Below are positions 1 through 7,978 of a stretch of DNA of 64,000 bases, piece after piece (within the stretch, counting starts at the first letter, position 1; each line of letters begins with the position of its first letter). This DNA comes from an uncultured Porticoccus sp. (GTDB lineage: Bacteria > Pseudomonadota > Gammaproteobacteria > Pseudomonadales > Porticoccaceae): NCBI GenBank assembly GCA_947259505.1, contig CAMYLT010000003.1, positions 186,001 through 250,000 of the forward strand. The letters run 5' to 3'. A model generated the notes under the pieces. That model saw only the letters and a program-made list of their open reading frames with translations. It was not told the DNA's origin and did not search any database. The position numbers were made by a program, and so were the translations under genes.

Positions 1-1365
1 CTCAGTTTTGAAGATGCCATTCTGGCGGGCCTCGCCACCGATGGCGGCCTCTACCTGCCGGAAACTCTGCCACAGTTTTCCAAAGAGGAAATTGCTTCCT
101 GGGCCGGACTGTCCTATCAGGAATTGGCTTTCAAGGTGATGGCACCGTTTGTGGACGGCGAAATTCCCGATGACGATCTGCGTGAGCTGATCGCCAACAC
201 CTATAGCACTTTCCGCCACGATGCCATCGCGCCGCTGGTGCAGACTGCCCACAATGAATTCATCCTCGAACTGTTTCAGGGGCCAACCCTGGCATTCAAG
301 GACTTTGCCCTGCAATTCCTCGGCAACCTGCTGGACTATGTGCTGAAGAAGCGTGATCAGCGGGTGGTGATCATGGGCGCCACCTCTGGCGACACCGGTT
401 CCGCCGCCATCGAGGGCTGCCGCCACAGCGACAACGTGGATATCTTCATCCTCCACCCCCACAACCGGGTGTCCGAGGTGCAGCGCCGTCAGATGACCAC
501 CGTGCTGGAGAAGAATGTCTTCAACATCGCTGTGGAAGGCAATTTTGACGACTGCCAGAACATGGTCAAGGCCAGTTTCGGTGACCAGTCGTTCCTGCCT
601 GAAGGGCGCCAACTGGTGGCGGTCAACTCCATCAACTGGGCGCGCATCATGGCCCAGATCGTCTACTACTTCTACGCCGGCCTGGCACTGGGTGCGCCCC
701 ACCGTCCGGTGGCATTCTCTGTTCCTACCGGCAACTTCGGCGATATCTTCGCCGGTTATCTGGCCAGCCGCATGGGCTTGCCGGTGGACCAGCTGGTGAT
801 CGGCACCAACGCCAATGACATTCTGCACCGCTGCATCAGCGCCAACGACCACAGTCTGCATCAACTGGTGCACAGCCTGTCGCCGTCCATGGATATCATG
901 GTATCCAGCAATTTCGAGCGCATGCTGTTTGATCTCTATGATCGCGACGGCGCCGCTATCTCCAAACTGATGGCAGACTTCAAGGCCAGCGGCAATTTGA
1001 GTCTCAGTGACACTGCGCTGGCCAAGGCACGTGAACTGTTCACCAGTTACCGCCTGGATGACGAACAAATGATCCGTGTGATTGCCGATGTTTGGGAACA
1101 CACCGAATACCTGCTCGATCCCCACACCGCCATCGGCGTGGAGGCGGCTCGCAAAACCCGTCGCCGTCAGGATATTCCCATGGTCTGTCTGGCCACCGCC
1201 CATCCGGCGAAATTCCCGGAAGCCGTGCGCAAGGCCGGTTATCCGCAAGATCCGCCGCTGCCTCACCACATGGCGGATCTGTTCGAGCGGGAAGAGCGCT
1301 ACGCCGTGCAGCCGAAAGACATTGCCGCCGTGCAGCAGTTCATGAAAGACAATATTCGCAAGTAG
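1..1365 (+). CDS. thrC: Threonine synthase (5' end outside window)
   Basis: Threonine synthase is the PLP enzyme that converts O-phosphohomoserine to threonine in the cytoplasm. The frame is open from base 1, so the true start lies upstream of the window and 454 codons are visible. Seen: the N-terminal segment LSFEDAILAGLATDGGLYLP, the PLP-lysine motif GPTLAFKDFALQFLG, the phosphate-binding stretch TSGDTGSAA and the motif PTGNFGDIFAGY, all typical of the family. A HopJ-family gene follows after 9 bases and is probably cotranscribed. In Pseudomonas thrC lies near recJ, as here. Identification is secure; only the N terminus is missing. Confidence 0.97.
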   Translation, partial: LSFEDAILAGLATDGGLYLPETLPQFSKEEIASWAGLSYQELAFKVMAPFVDGEIPDDDLRELIANTYSTFRHDAIAPLVQTAHNEFILELFQGPTLAFKDFALQFLGNLLDYVLKKRDQRVVIMGATSGDTGSAAIEGCRHSDNVDIFILHPHNRVSEVQRRQMTTVLEKNVFNIAVEGNFDDCQNMVKASFGDQSFLPEGRQLVAVNSINWARIMAQIVYYFYAGLALGAPHRPVAFSVPTGNFGDIFAGYLASRMGLPVDQLVIGTNANDILHRCISANDHSLHQLVHSLSPSMDIMVSSNFERMLFDLYDRDGAAISKLMADFKASGNLSLSDTALAKARELFTSYRLDDEQMIRVIADVWEHTEYLLDPHTAIGVEAARKTRRRQDIPMVCLATAHPAKFPEAVRKAGYPQDPPLPHHMADLFEREERYAVQPKDIAAVQQFMKDNIRK

Positions 1366-1374
1366 GGTAGAACA

Positions 1375-1719
1375 ATGTCCGTCGACCGTTTTCTGGAAAC
1401 GTTGAAAACCGCACCCGAAACCGTTTCCTTCAGTGACAGCATTGCCGTCATCGAAGAAAACTATCGCTTTGAGGAAACGGCATTCACCAACGGCCAGACC
1501 GAGAACCCGGCAGGCCAGAATAATGGTTCCTGCAAAATCTTTGCTTTTGGTCGCCTGAATGATTTAAGCGAGCAGCAAACCTTGCAGTGTTTTGGTGATT
1601 ATTACCGTGTGGATGTACTGCAAAATCCAGAGGGTGATGACCACCAGAACATTCGCAATTTCATCGAACACGGCTGGCCGGGTGTTGAGTTTTCCGGTGA
1701 GGCACTGGTTTTAAAATAA
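1375..1719 (+). CDS. HopJ-family small protein
   Basis: This 114-residue protein matches the HopJ family by its overall pattern, including FGDYYRVDVL, the NGSCKIFAFGRLNDLS segment and the HGWPGVEFSGEALVLK end. The family was named after a Pseudomonas type III effector, but members occur widely in free-living Proteobacteria without a secretion system, so an effector role should not be assumed. No signal peptide or membrane segment is seen. It starts 9 bases after thrC and is probably in the same transcript. It ends 8 bases before the stop of the convergent ppk1 gene. The function is unknown. Confidence 0.8.
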   Translation: MSVDRFLETLKTAPETVSFSDSIAVIEENYRFEETAFTNGQTENPAGQNNGSCKIFAFGRLNDLSEQQTLQCFGDYYRVDVLQNPEGDDHQNIRNFIEHGWPGVEFSGEALVLK

Positions 1720-1727
1720 GCCAGCTG

Positions 1728-3773
1728 TTACTCGAATTTCTTCAGGTAGTGGTAAATCGCGATCTGTGAGCGAATCTTTTTCTTGTTGCCGCGTTTCACA
1801 TAAGCATTACTCTGCTCGGCGTCGATTACCCTGGCCTTGCTGCGGTCGGTAAACTGAATTTCCAGAATATCGATCACCTGCTTTTTCAATTTGGGGTCCA
1901 GAATAGGCAGGCCCACCTCCAGCCGATAGTCCAGATTCCGGGTCATCCAGTCCGCTGACGAAATATAGACCTCAGTATTGCCGCCATTGTGAAAAACCAG
2001 ACAGCGGGGGTGTTCCAGAAAACGGTCGACAATACTGATAATGGAAATGTTTTCCGACAAACCTTCAATCCCCGGTTTTAACGAGCACATGCCGCGCACG
2101 ATCATGCGGATTTTCACCCCGGCCTGACTCGCCTGGTAAAGCAGTTTGACAATACTTTCATCCACCAGGTTGTTGAGCTTCAGGGTTATCGCCGCCTGCC
2201 TTCCTGCCTTGGCTGCGGTAATCTCCCGGTTGATCAATGACCTGATCTTTGAGCGATTATTGAGCGGCGAAACTTGCAGGTATTTGAAATCGTAATGTTT
2301 AAAGCTGTATTCGATAAAATTGAAGACATTGCGCACTTCATTACAGATTTCAGGGTGAGAGGTGAACAGCGAAAAATCGGTATAGATTTCAGCGGTTTTT
2401 TCGTTGAAATTGCCGGTACCGATATGGGCGTACAGTTTTTCCCCCTCGGCAGAGGCGCGGTTAATCAGGCACAATTTCGAGTGCACTTTTAATCCGGGAA
2501 TACCCAGCATTACTTTGATCCCTGCCTCGGATAATTTCTCGGATAAATCGAGATTCTGCTTTTCGTCAAACCGGGCCTTCAGTTCCACGTTAACCGTCAC
2601 CTGTTTGCCATTGCGGGCAGCATCCATCAGCGATTCCAAAACCCGGGAGTCCTTGGCCACCCGGTAAATATTGATCTTGATGGAAATCACCTTGGGGTCA
2701 AACGCGGCCTGGCGCAGCAACTCCACAAAGTAGTTGAACTTGTGATAGGGGTAGTAGAGCAGAATATCCCCTTGGTCGAGGGCCTGAAAAGCATTGCTGG
2801 CGCGATCAAATTTGCGTATCGAAAGTGGTGGCAAAGGCTGGTCAGCCAGATATTTTTCACCCGGATTGGTAAAGCCGATAAAGTCCCTGAAATTGCGGTA
2901 GCGGCCCCCGGGAATAATGCTGTCGCCCTTGGAAAAGCCGAATTTGCTTTTCAGCATATCCAGCATTTCGGCGGGCATTTCCCGGTCGAAGGTCAGTCTT
3001 ACCGGGTTGGCCTGAAGGCGTTGCTTAAGCCCTATGGACATCTTCTCCACCAGGCTGCGATCAATATCGTCATCCAGTACATATTCCGCATCCCGGGAAA
3101 ACTTCATCGACCAGGCATCCAGGTGGTCGTAATCAAAGAAGTCGGCCAGCACCAGATCCAGACAGTAGCGAATCGCCTCGTCGATAATCATAAAATAGCG
3201 GTGACGGTTCTTCTCATCGTTGGGCAGCCGCAGAAAGCGGCTGCTGGTGTCGGGAACTTCCAACAGGGCAAAGTTGACCTGTTCACCCTTTCTGATTTCC
3301 ACCACCAGATAATTGGCCCCATCCTGCAATACCCGCGAAAGATCGATTTCCGGAGTGATCAGAATCGGTACGATGCGCGGCAGTACCTGTTCGCGAAAAT
3401 GTCGCCTGACCCAATCACCCTGTTTTGCGGAGAGGTCAGCCGGTATCAGGAAATGAATGCGGCGTTTTTTTAATTCCTTGAGGATGGACAGAAAGGCGAT
3501 GTCAAACTGTTCGGAAAGACGACTTATGCCTTTGTTGATATCGCGGAGTAACTGTTTGCTTTCCTTGGCCGTGCCGGCGATCTGCTCAATCAATACCTTG
3601 CGGCGCACGTCTGCCACGCGCACCTTGAAGAATTCATCCTGATTATTGGAGAAAATACCGAGGAAGTGTACGCGGTCAATTACCGGGTTGTCCGCGTCTT
3701 GCGCCTCTTGGATTACCCGTTCATTGAATGCCAGCCAGCTTAATTCCTTTGGAAAATAGGGATATTTTTTCAT
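1728..3773 (-). CDS. ppk1: Polyphosphate kinase 1
   Basis: Ppk1 reversibly polymerises the gamma phosphate of ATP into inorganic polyphosphate. The 681-residue length is normal. Seen: the N-terminal motif ELSWLAFNERVIQEA (about residues 10-24), the phospholipase D-like catalytic half with GLKVHSKLCLI containing His431 (the expected phosphorylated His), and HIGTGNFNEKTAEIYTDFSL with His450. The gene is divergent from a CYTH-domain gene, a family that includes triphosphate and polyphosphate hydrolases, so the two may act in related phosphate chemistry (inference). It converges with the HopJ-family gene. Confidence 0.97.
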   Translation of the reverse strand: MKKYPYFPKELSWLAFNERVIQEAQDADNPVIDRVHFLGIFSNNQDEFFKVRVADVRRKVLIEQIAGTAKESKQLLRDINKGISRLSEQFDIAFLSILKELKKRRIHFLIPADLSAKQGDWVRRHFREQVLPRIVPILITPEIDLSRVLQDGANYLVVEIRKGEQVNFALLEVPDTSSRFLRLPNDEKNRHRYFMIIDEAIRYCLDLVLADFFDYDHLDAWSMKFSRDAEYVLDDDIDRSLVEKMSIGLKQRLQANPVRLTFDREMPAEMLDMLKSKFGFSKGDSIIPGGRYRNFRDFIGFTNPGEKYLADQPLPPLSIRKFDRASNAFQALDQGDILLYYPYHKFNYFVELLRQAAFDPKVISIKINIYRVAKDSRVLESLMDAARNGKQVTVNVELKARFDEKQNLDLSEKLSEAGIKVMLGIPGLKVHSKLCLINRASAEGEKLYAHIGTGNFNEKTAEIYTDFSLFTSHPEICNEVRNVFNFIEYSFKHYDFKYLQVSPLNNRSKIRSLINREITAAKAGRQAAITLKLNNLVDESIVKLLYQASQAGVKIRMIVRGMCSLKPGIEGLSENISIISIVDRFLEHPRCLVFHNGGNTEVYISSADWMTRNLDYRLEVGLPILDPKLKKQVIDILEIQFTDRSKARVIDAEQSNAYVKRGNKKKIRSQIAIYHYLKKFE

Positions 3774-3823
3774 AAAGTATCAGGGCGCTGCGGTAATTTA
3801 TAGTGGACAACAATACGCGTTTT

Positions 3824-3852
3824 TTGACACGACTGTGTGACACTAATATGAC
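3824..3852 (+). promoter_or_regulatory. Sigma-70-type promoter for the CYTH gene
   Basis: A TTGACA -35 box (3824-3829), a 17-bp spacer and a TATGAC -10 box (3847-3852) lie just upstream of the CYTH gene start at 3873. The -35 box is a perfect consensus and the spacing is ideal. The transcript would have a leader of about 15 bases containing an AAGG ribosome-binding site. Confidence 0.65.
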
Positions 3853-3872
3853 AATAGGATAAGGCTGAAGTC

Positions 3873-4406
3873 ATGGCAAACATCACTGAAATTGAGGTCA
3901 AGGTGCTGGAAGTGGATCGGCCTTTGCTGGAACAAAAAATTCTGGCGCTGGGCGGCGAAAAGGAATTTGAAGCGGAATTTTCTGCCATCTTGTTTGACGA
4001 TGCCGCGGGTTCCATTCGGGGGGCGGGCAACCTGCTGCGGCTGCGCAAGGAGCAGGACGGGGTCAAGCTCACCTTCAAGCAAACGGTCAGCACCGGTGTC
4101 GCCAAAATCATGGATGAGCACGAAACGGCGGTCGCGGACTTCGAGGTGATGCGCACAATTCTGGCATCACTGGGCTACCGGGAGATGCTGGCATTGCGGA
4201 AAATGCGCGCGCAGTTCTCCCTGCATGGCCAGCACCTGGTGTTCGACAAGTATTTCGATGAGTTGGCCCACATTCCGGAATTTCTGGAAATCGAGGCCCA
4301 GAGTGAAGCGGCATTACTGGAGCTGGTGGATGTGCTGGGTATCGAGCGTGGGCAGGCGCTGCCCTGGAATACCCATGACCTGATGGTGCATTACCGGAAA
4401 AAATAA
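3873..4406 (+). CDS. CYTH-domain protein (class IV adenylate cyclase / triphosphatase-like)
   Basis: CYTH proteins fold into a tunnel that binds triphosphates and divalent metal. Members are class IV adenylate cyclases, thiamine triphosphatases or inorganic triphosphatases. Seen in this 177-residue protein: the hallmark N-terminal ExExK motif (EIEVKV, about residues 6-11), basic strands LLRLRKEQDGVKLTFKQ, the acidic strand HETAVADFEV, a Lys/Arg strand LRKMRAQFSL, and FLEIEAQSEAAL near the C terminus. There is no CHAD domain. It is divergent from ppk1 across a 99-bp gap. Which substrate it uses cannot be decided from sequence. The downstream neighbour fadI is convergent. Confidence 0.75.
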   Translation: MANITEIEVKVLEVDRPLLEQKILALGGEKEFEAEFSAILFDDAAGSIRGAGNLLRLRKEQDGVKLTFKQTVSTGVAKIMDEHETAVADFEVMRTILASLGYREMLALRKMRAQFSLHGQHLVFDKYFDELAHIPEFLEIEAQSEAALLELVDVLGIERGQALPWNTHDLMVHYRKK

Positions 4407-4459
4407 GAATTCTCTTTTGAATTTAATGAATTTCTTTCCGATTTTTGGTTGATGAGTCT

Positions 4460-4499
4460 GATGTTCCTTTTCTTTGGGCATGCAAAGAAAAGGAACATC
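4460..4499. repeat. Perfect 16-bp-stem inverted repeat
   Basis: Two 16-base arms (4460-4475 and 4484-4499) are exact reverse complements around an 8-base loop GGGCATGC. It lies between the convergent CYTH gene and fadI and could serve as a bidirectional transcription stop, although no clear T-run follows on either strand. The inner part CTTTTCTTTGGGC is shared with the hairpin at 35167-35200, so this looks like a dispersed repeat family rather than a gene-specific terminator. Confidence 0.75.
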
Positions 4500-4567
4500 A
4501 GGCACGTATAGAAATTTCTCAGTGATAACTTAAAAACGTCTCAGATGGATCAGCGCCGCATCAGGTG

Positions 4568-5851
4568 CTATTTCTCCAAAATCGCCGCGACCCCCATGCC
4601 TCCAGCGGTGCAGATGGAAATCAACCCGCGGCCCTGTCCGGCTTCATTCAATAGTTTCGCCAGCGTGCCGACAATGCGCGCGCCGGTGGCGGCGAACGGG
4701 TGACCCAGCGCCAGACTGCCGCCAGTGATATTGAGCTTGTCGCGGTCGATGCTGCCCAGCGGTGCGTTCAGCCCCAGCCGTTCGCGGCAGTATTCTTCGG
4801 ACTCCCAGGCCTTCAGGGTGCAGAGTACCTGCGCGGCAAACGCCTCATGAATTTCGTAGTGGCTGAAATCCTGCAGTGACAGCCCCGCCTTGCGCAGCAT
4901 ATTGGCCACCGCCACAGTGGGCGCCATCAGCAGACCTTCGCCGCCCACATGGTCGACGGCGGCGGTTTCCATATGGGTAAGGCGCGCCAGCACCGGCAGG
5001 TTGTGGGCAGCGGCCCATTCCTCGCTGGCCAGCAGTAGCGTGGCAGCACCATCGGTGAGCGGCGTACTGTTGCCTGCGGTAAGGGTGCCCGCATCGGAGC
5101 GGTCAAAAGCCGGTTTCAACTTCGATAATTGTTCGAGGCTAAGGTCATAGCGCAGATTGTTATCCCGCAACATGCCCGCGCAGGGACTCAACAGGTCATC
5201 GTAGAAACAACCGGAGTAGGCGGCTTGGGCGCGCTGGTGACTGGCCAGTGCCAGCTCATCCTGTTCGGCGCGACCGATCTGCCACTGCTTGGCCATCAAC
5301 TCGGCGTGTTCGCCCATGCTCAGTTCGGTGCGCGGCTCGGCAATGGCCGGTGCCACTGGCGATAATTCCGACGGGCTGAAGCCTTTCAGAGCAGCCAGTT
5401 TTTGTCTGGGGGTTTTGGCCTTGGAAAGCTGAATCAGGCGTTGGGAAAAACGCCGTGAGAACAGAATCGGCGCGTCGCTGGCGCTGTCGGCACCAGCGGC
5501 GATACCGCATTCTATCTGTCCGCAGGCAATCTTGGCAGCGATGCCGAAGGCGGCCTGCAAACTGGTGCCACAGGCCTGTTGCAGGCTGATGCCGGGGGTC
5601 AGTGGCGACAGACTGGTACCGAGCAGCGCTTCGCGCGCCAGGTTGAAATCCTTGGGGTGATTGCTCACCGCACCGGCCACCACCTCATCCAGTTGTATGC
5701 CGTGCAGGTTGTATTTGTCCACCAGTCCCTGCAGGGCACTGACCAGCATGTCCAGATTGGTGAGGTCTGCATAGCCGGTACCCGTTCGGCAAAAAGGAAT
5801 GCGACTGGCGCCGACAATGGCCACCGGGCGAATGGTCTGAGTGCGGTTCAT
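4568..5851 (-). CDS. fadI: Acetyl-CoA acyltransferase (thiolase, beta subunit of fatty-acid oxidation complex)
   Basis: The thiolase cleaves 3-ketoacyl-CoA with CoA in the last step of beta-oxidation. The 427-residue protein shows the nucleophile Cys in QQACGTSLQAAFGIA, the GGSLALGHPFAATGAR motif with the catalytic His, and the second Cys in CTAGGMGVAAILEK. The start at 5851 is chosen because it has a strong GGAGG site and because its ATGA overlaps the fadJ stop by 4 bases. The frame stays open further upstream only through fadJ coding sequence. Translational coupling with fadJ supports a multienzyme complex. FadI is favoured over FadA by the pairing and FadI-like features. Confidence 0.9.
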   Translation of the reverse strand: MNRTQTIRPVAIVGASRIPFCRTGTGYADLTNLDMLVSALQGLVDKYNLHGIQLDEVVAGAVSNHPKDFNLAREALLGTSLSPLTPGISLQQACGTSLQAAFGIAAKIACGQIECGIAAGADSASDAPILFSRRFSQRLIQLSKAKTPRQKLAALKGFSPSELSPVAPAIAEPRTELSMGEHAELMAKQWQIGRAEQDELALASHQRAQAAYSGCFYDDLLSPCAGMLRDNNLRYDLSLEQLSKLKPAFDRSDAGTLTAGNSTPLTDGAATLLLASEEWAAAHNLPVLARLTHMETAAVDHVGGEGLLMAPTVAVANMLRKAGLSLQDFSHYEIHEAFAAQVLCTLKAWESEEYCRERLGLNAPLGSIDRDKLNITGGSLALGHPFAATGARIVGTLAKLLNEAGQGRGLISICTAGGMGVAAILEK

Positions 5852-7833
5852 GGGGCCACCTCCGGCAGCAGCTGGGATTGTTCCAGATAGTGGAGCGGAC
5901 CTCCGCGGAACGGCGCAAAGCCAGTGCCGAAGATCACTCCGGCATCCAGCAGTTCGGCACTGTCCACAATGCCTTCTTCCAGGCAGCGACGGCATTCTAC
6001 CAACAGCGGTTTCACCAATCGCTCACCGAGAATATCCAGTGCTACCATATCGCTGGCACGTTCTTTCTGGGGGTGGCCTTTTTTCCAGCGGTAAAAACCC
6101 TCGCCGGATTTCTTTCCCAGCTTGCCTGCGTCGATCAGTGCCTGTAGCGGCTCAACCGCTTTCAGATTATCCGGTGCCAGTTTCTTCGCCACACTGGCGG
6201 CGACATCCAGTCCCACAGTATCCACCAGTTCAATGGGGCCCATGGGCATGCCGAACATCTCCGCCGCGGCGTCGATGGTGGCCATGCTGTGCCCCTCGTC
6301 CAGCAAGTTGATAGCTTCCAGCATATAAGGGGCCAGCACCCGGTTGACCAGAAAGCCGGGAGCACTGTTCACCGGCAGTGGGAACTTGCCAATGCGGTTG
6401 CTGAAAACATAGCCCTTTTTAATATCGGTGGCATCGGACTGATTGCCGCGCACCACTTCGACCAGCGGCATTTTCGCCACCGGATTGAAGAAGTGCAGGC
6501 CGATCAGCCGCTGCGGTTGTTGCATGCCGCTGGCGATTTCCTCCAGCGGAATGGCCGAGGTGTTGCTGGCCAGCAGCGCGTCTGGTTTGGCCTTTTTCTC
6601 CAGCTCGGCGAACAGCTGTTGCTTGGCCTCCAGGTTTTCGAAGATGGCCTCGATAATCACGTCCGCCCGGCCAACACCCTGTCCCGACACATCGGCCATC
6701 AGACGGCTCATGGCGGCGGAAACCTTGGCGTTGGAGCGCAGTTTCTTTTTGAACAGGGCCTCGGCGCGCTTCAGGGCCGGTTCCACGTATTTCATTTCCC
6801 GGTCCTGCAGGGTCACTTCCAGGCCGCGCAGGGCACACCAGGCAGCAATATCGCCACCCATCACCCCGGCGCCCACCACATGCACCCGGCGCGGTTGCCA
6901 TTGGCTGGTAGCCCCGTCGGGCTTGCCCAGCTCCTTCAACTGCTCTTGCAGGCGAAATACCCGGCGCAGATTGCGAGATGCCTCGCCCATCAGCAGCTCG
7001 CTGGCCTTCTCCGCCTCACCTTTCAACATGCCATTAAAGTTGTCGCCCACCTTGCGCCACAGGTCGATCAGCACGTAGGGGGCGGGATAGTGATCTTTGC
7101 GGGCGCGTTTGCGCACCTCGGCAACCATGGCCTTGGCGATGATCTGCCGCATGCCGGGGCTACTGGTGAGTTTGTCCATGCGGCTGGCGCAGTGGCCCTT
7201 ACGGCGCTTGGCAATAGCTTTGCGTGCTGCCCAGTGCAGGCTGCCGTGTTCGGACACCACTTTATCCACCAAGCCAATGGAACGGGCTGCCCGAGCCCTC
7301 AGGCTGCGAGCGGAGAGAATCAGCTCCAGTGCCTTGCGGCCACCCAGTAGACGGATGCTGCGGGCGGTGCCGCCAAAGGCGGGGAAGATACCGAGCTGGA
7401 TTTCCGGAAAGCCGATGCGGGTACTCTCTGAGTCCAGCGCCACCCGGTAATCGCAGGCCAGCGCCAACTCCAGGCCACCGCCGAGGCAAAAGCCGTGGAT
7501 GGAGGCGACGGTGTAGCAGGGCAGCGCTTCCAGTCGGGCAAACAATTGATGGGCCTGCTCAATGCCGAGTCTGGCTTGTTCGGCGTCGGTCTGCTGGTCG
7601 AACTCGCGGATATCCGCCCCGGCAATAAAGCCACTTTTCTTGGCGGAATAGATCACCAGCCCTCGCGGCAGGTTTTCTTCCAGCTTGGCCAGTACCGCAT
7701 CCAGCTCCAGCAACACCTCGCCATTGAGGGAGTTCAGCTTCTCTCCCTCACGGTCGAGCGCCAGCCAGGCAATGTCTTCGGCATCCCGTTTCAGTTGCCA
7801 GTGGCGCAATTCAATATTCTCGGTCATGGGCAA
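5848..7833 (-). CDS. fadJ: Fatty-acid oxidation multifunctional protein (enoyl-CoA hydratase / 3-hydroxyacyl-CoA dehydrogenase)
   Basis: This alpha subunit hydrates trans-2-enoyl-CoA and oxidises the 3-hydroxyacyl-CoA with NAD. Seen: an N-terminal crotonase domain with oxyanion segment SGFIAGADIREF and catalytic glutamates in GGGLELALACDY and GFPEIQLGIFPAFGG, then a Rossmann fold with VHVVGAGVMGGDIAAW, and the dehydrogenase His in HFFNPVAKMPLVEVVRG. At 661 residues it is somewhat shorter than E. coli FadJ (714). The start is ambiguous: TTG at 7833 is 6 bases from a GGGAG site, while ATG at 7827 is 12 bases away. Its stop overlaps the fadI start. Confidence 0.92.
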   Translation of the reverse strand: MPMTENIELRHWQLKRDAEDIAWLALDREGEKLNSLNGEVLLELDAVLAKLEENLPRGLVIYSAKKSGFIAGADIREFDQQTDAEQARLGIEQAHQLFARLEALPCYTVASIHGFCLGGGLELALACDYRVALDSESTRIGFPEIQLGIFPAFGGTARSIRLLGGRKALELILSARSLRARAARSIGLVDKVVSEHGSLHWAARKAIAKRRKGHCASRMDKLTSSPGMRQIIAKAMVAEVRKRARKDHYPAPYVLIDLWRKVGDNFNGMLKGEAEKASELLMGEASRNLRRVFRLQEQLKELGKPDGATSQWQPRRVHVVGAGVMGGDIAAWCALRGLEVTLQDREMKYVEPALKRAEALFKKKLRSNAKVSAAMSRLMADVSGQGVGRADVIIEAIFENLEAKQQLFAELEKKAKPDALLASNTSAIPLEEIASGMQQPQRLIGLHFFNPVAKMPLVEVVRGNQSDATDIKKGYVFSNRIGKFPLPVNSAPGFLVNRVLAPYMLEAINLLDEGHSMATIDAAAEMFGMPMGPIELVDTVGLDVAASVAKKLAPDNLKAVEPLQALIDAGKLGKKSGEGFYRWKKGHPQKERASDMVALDILGERLVKPLLVECRRCLEEGIVDSAELLDAGVIFGTGFAPFRGGPLHYLEQSQLLPEVAP

Positions 7834-7978
7834 ATAAGACTCCCGTACTCCAGCCGCTGTACCTGCTTTACAATGCAGACCTGATTTTTAATTTTTCGAT
7901 AATAGCTGTTGGATTGTCGATTCATCATAGCGGATTGCTAATACCTGCCGCCACAAAACGGGATCAACAGATACCACC

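Noticed and set aside
1375-1719. Virulence effector role for the HopJ-family protein
   Set aside because: No secretion system is seen, the gene is tied to thrC, and the family is widespread in non-pathogens.
5852-5995. N-terminal extension of fadI
   Set aside because: It lies inside the fadJ coding sequence on the same strand, and the ATG at 5851 has a strong ribosome-binding site and the ATGA overlap.
6289-7350. Long open frame antisense to fadJ
   Set aside because: It mirrors the GC-rich codons of fadJ, has no family resemblance and no initiation signals.
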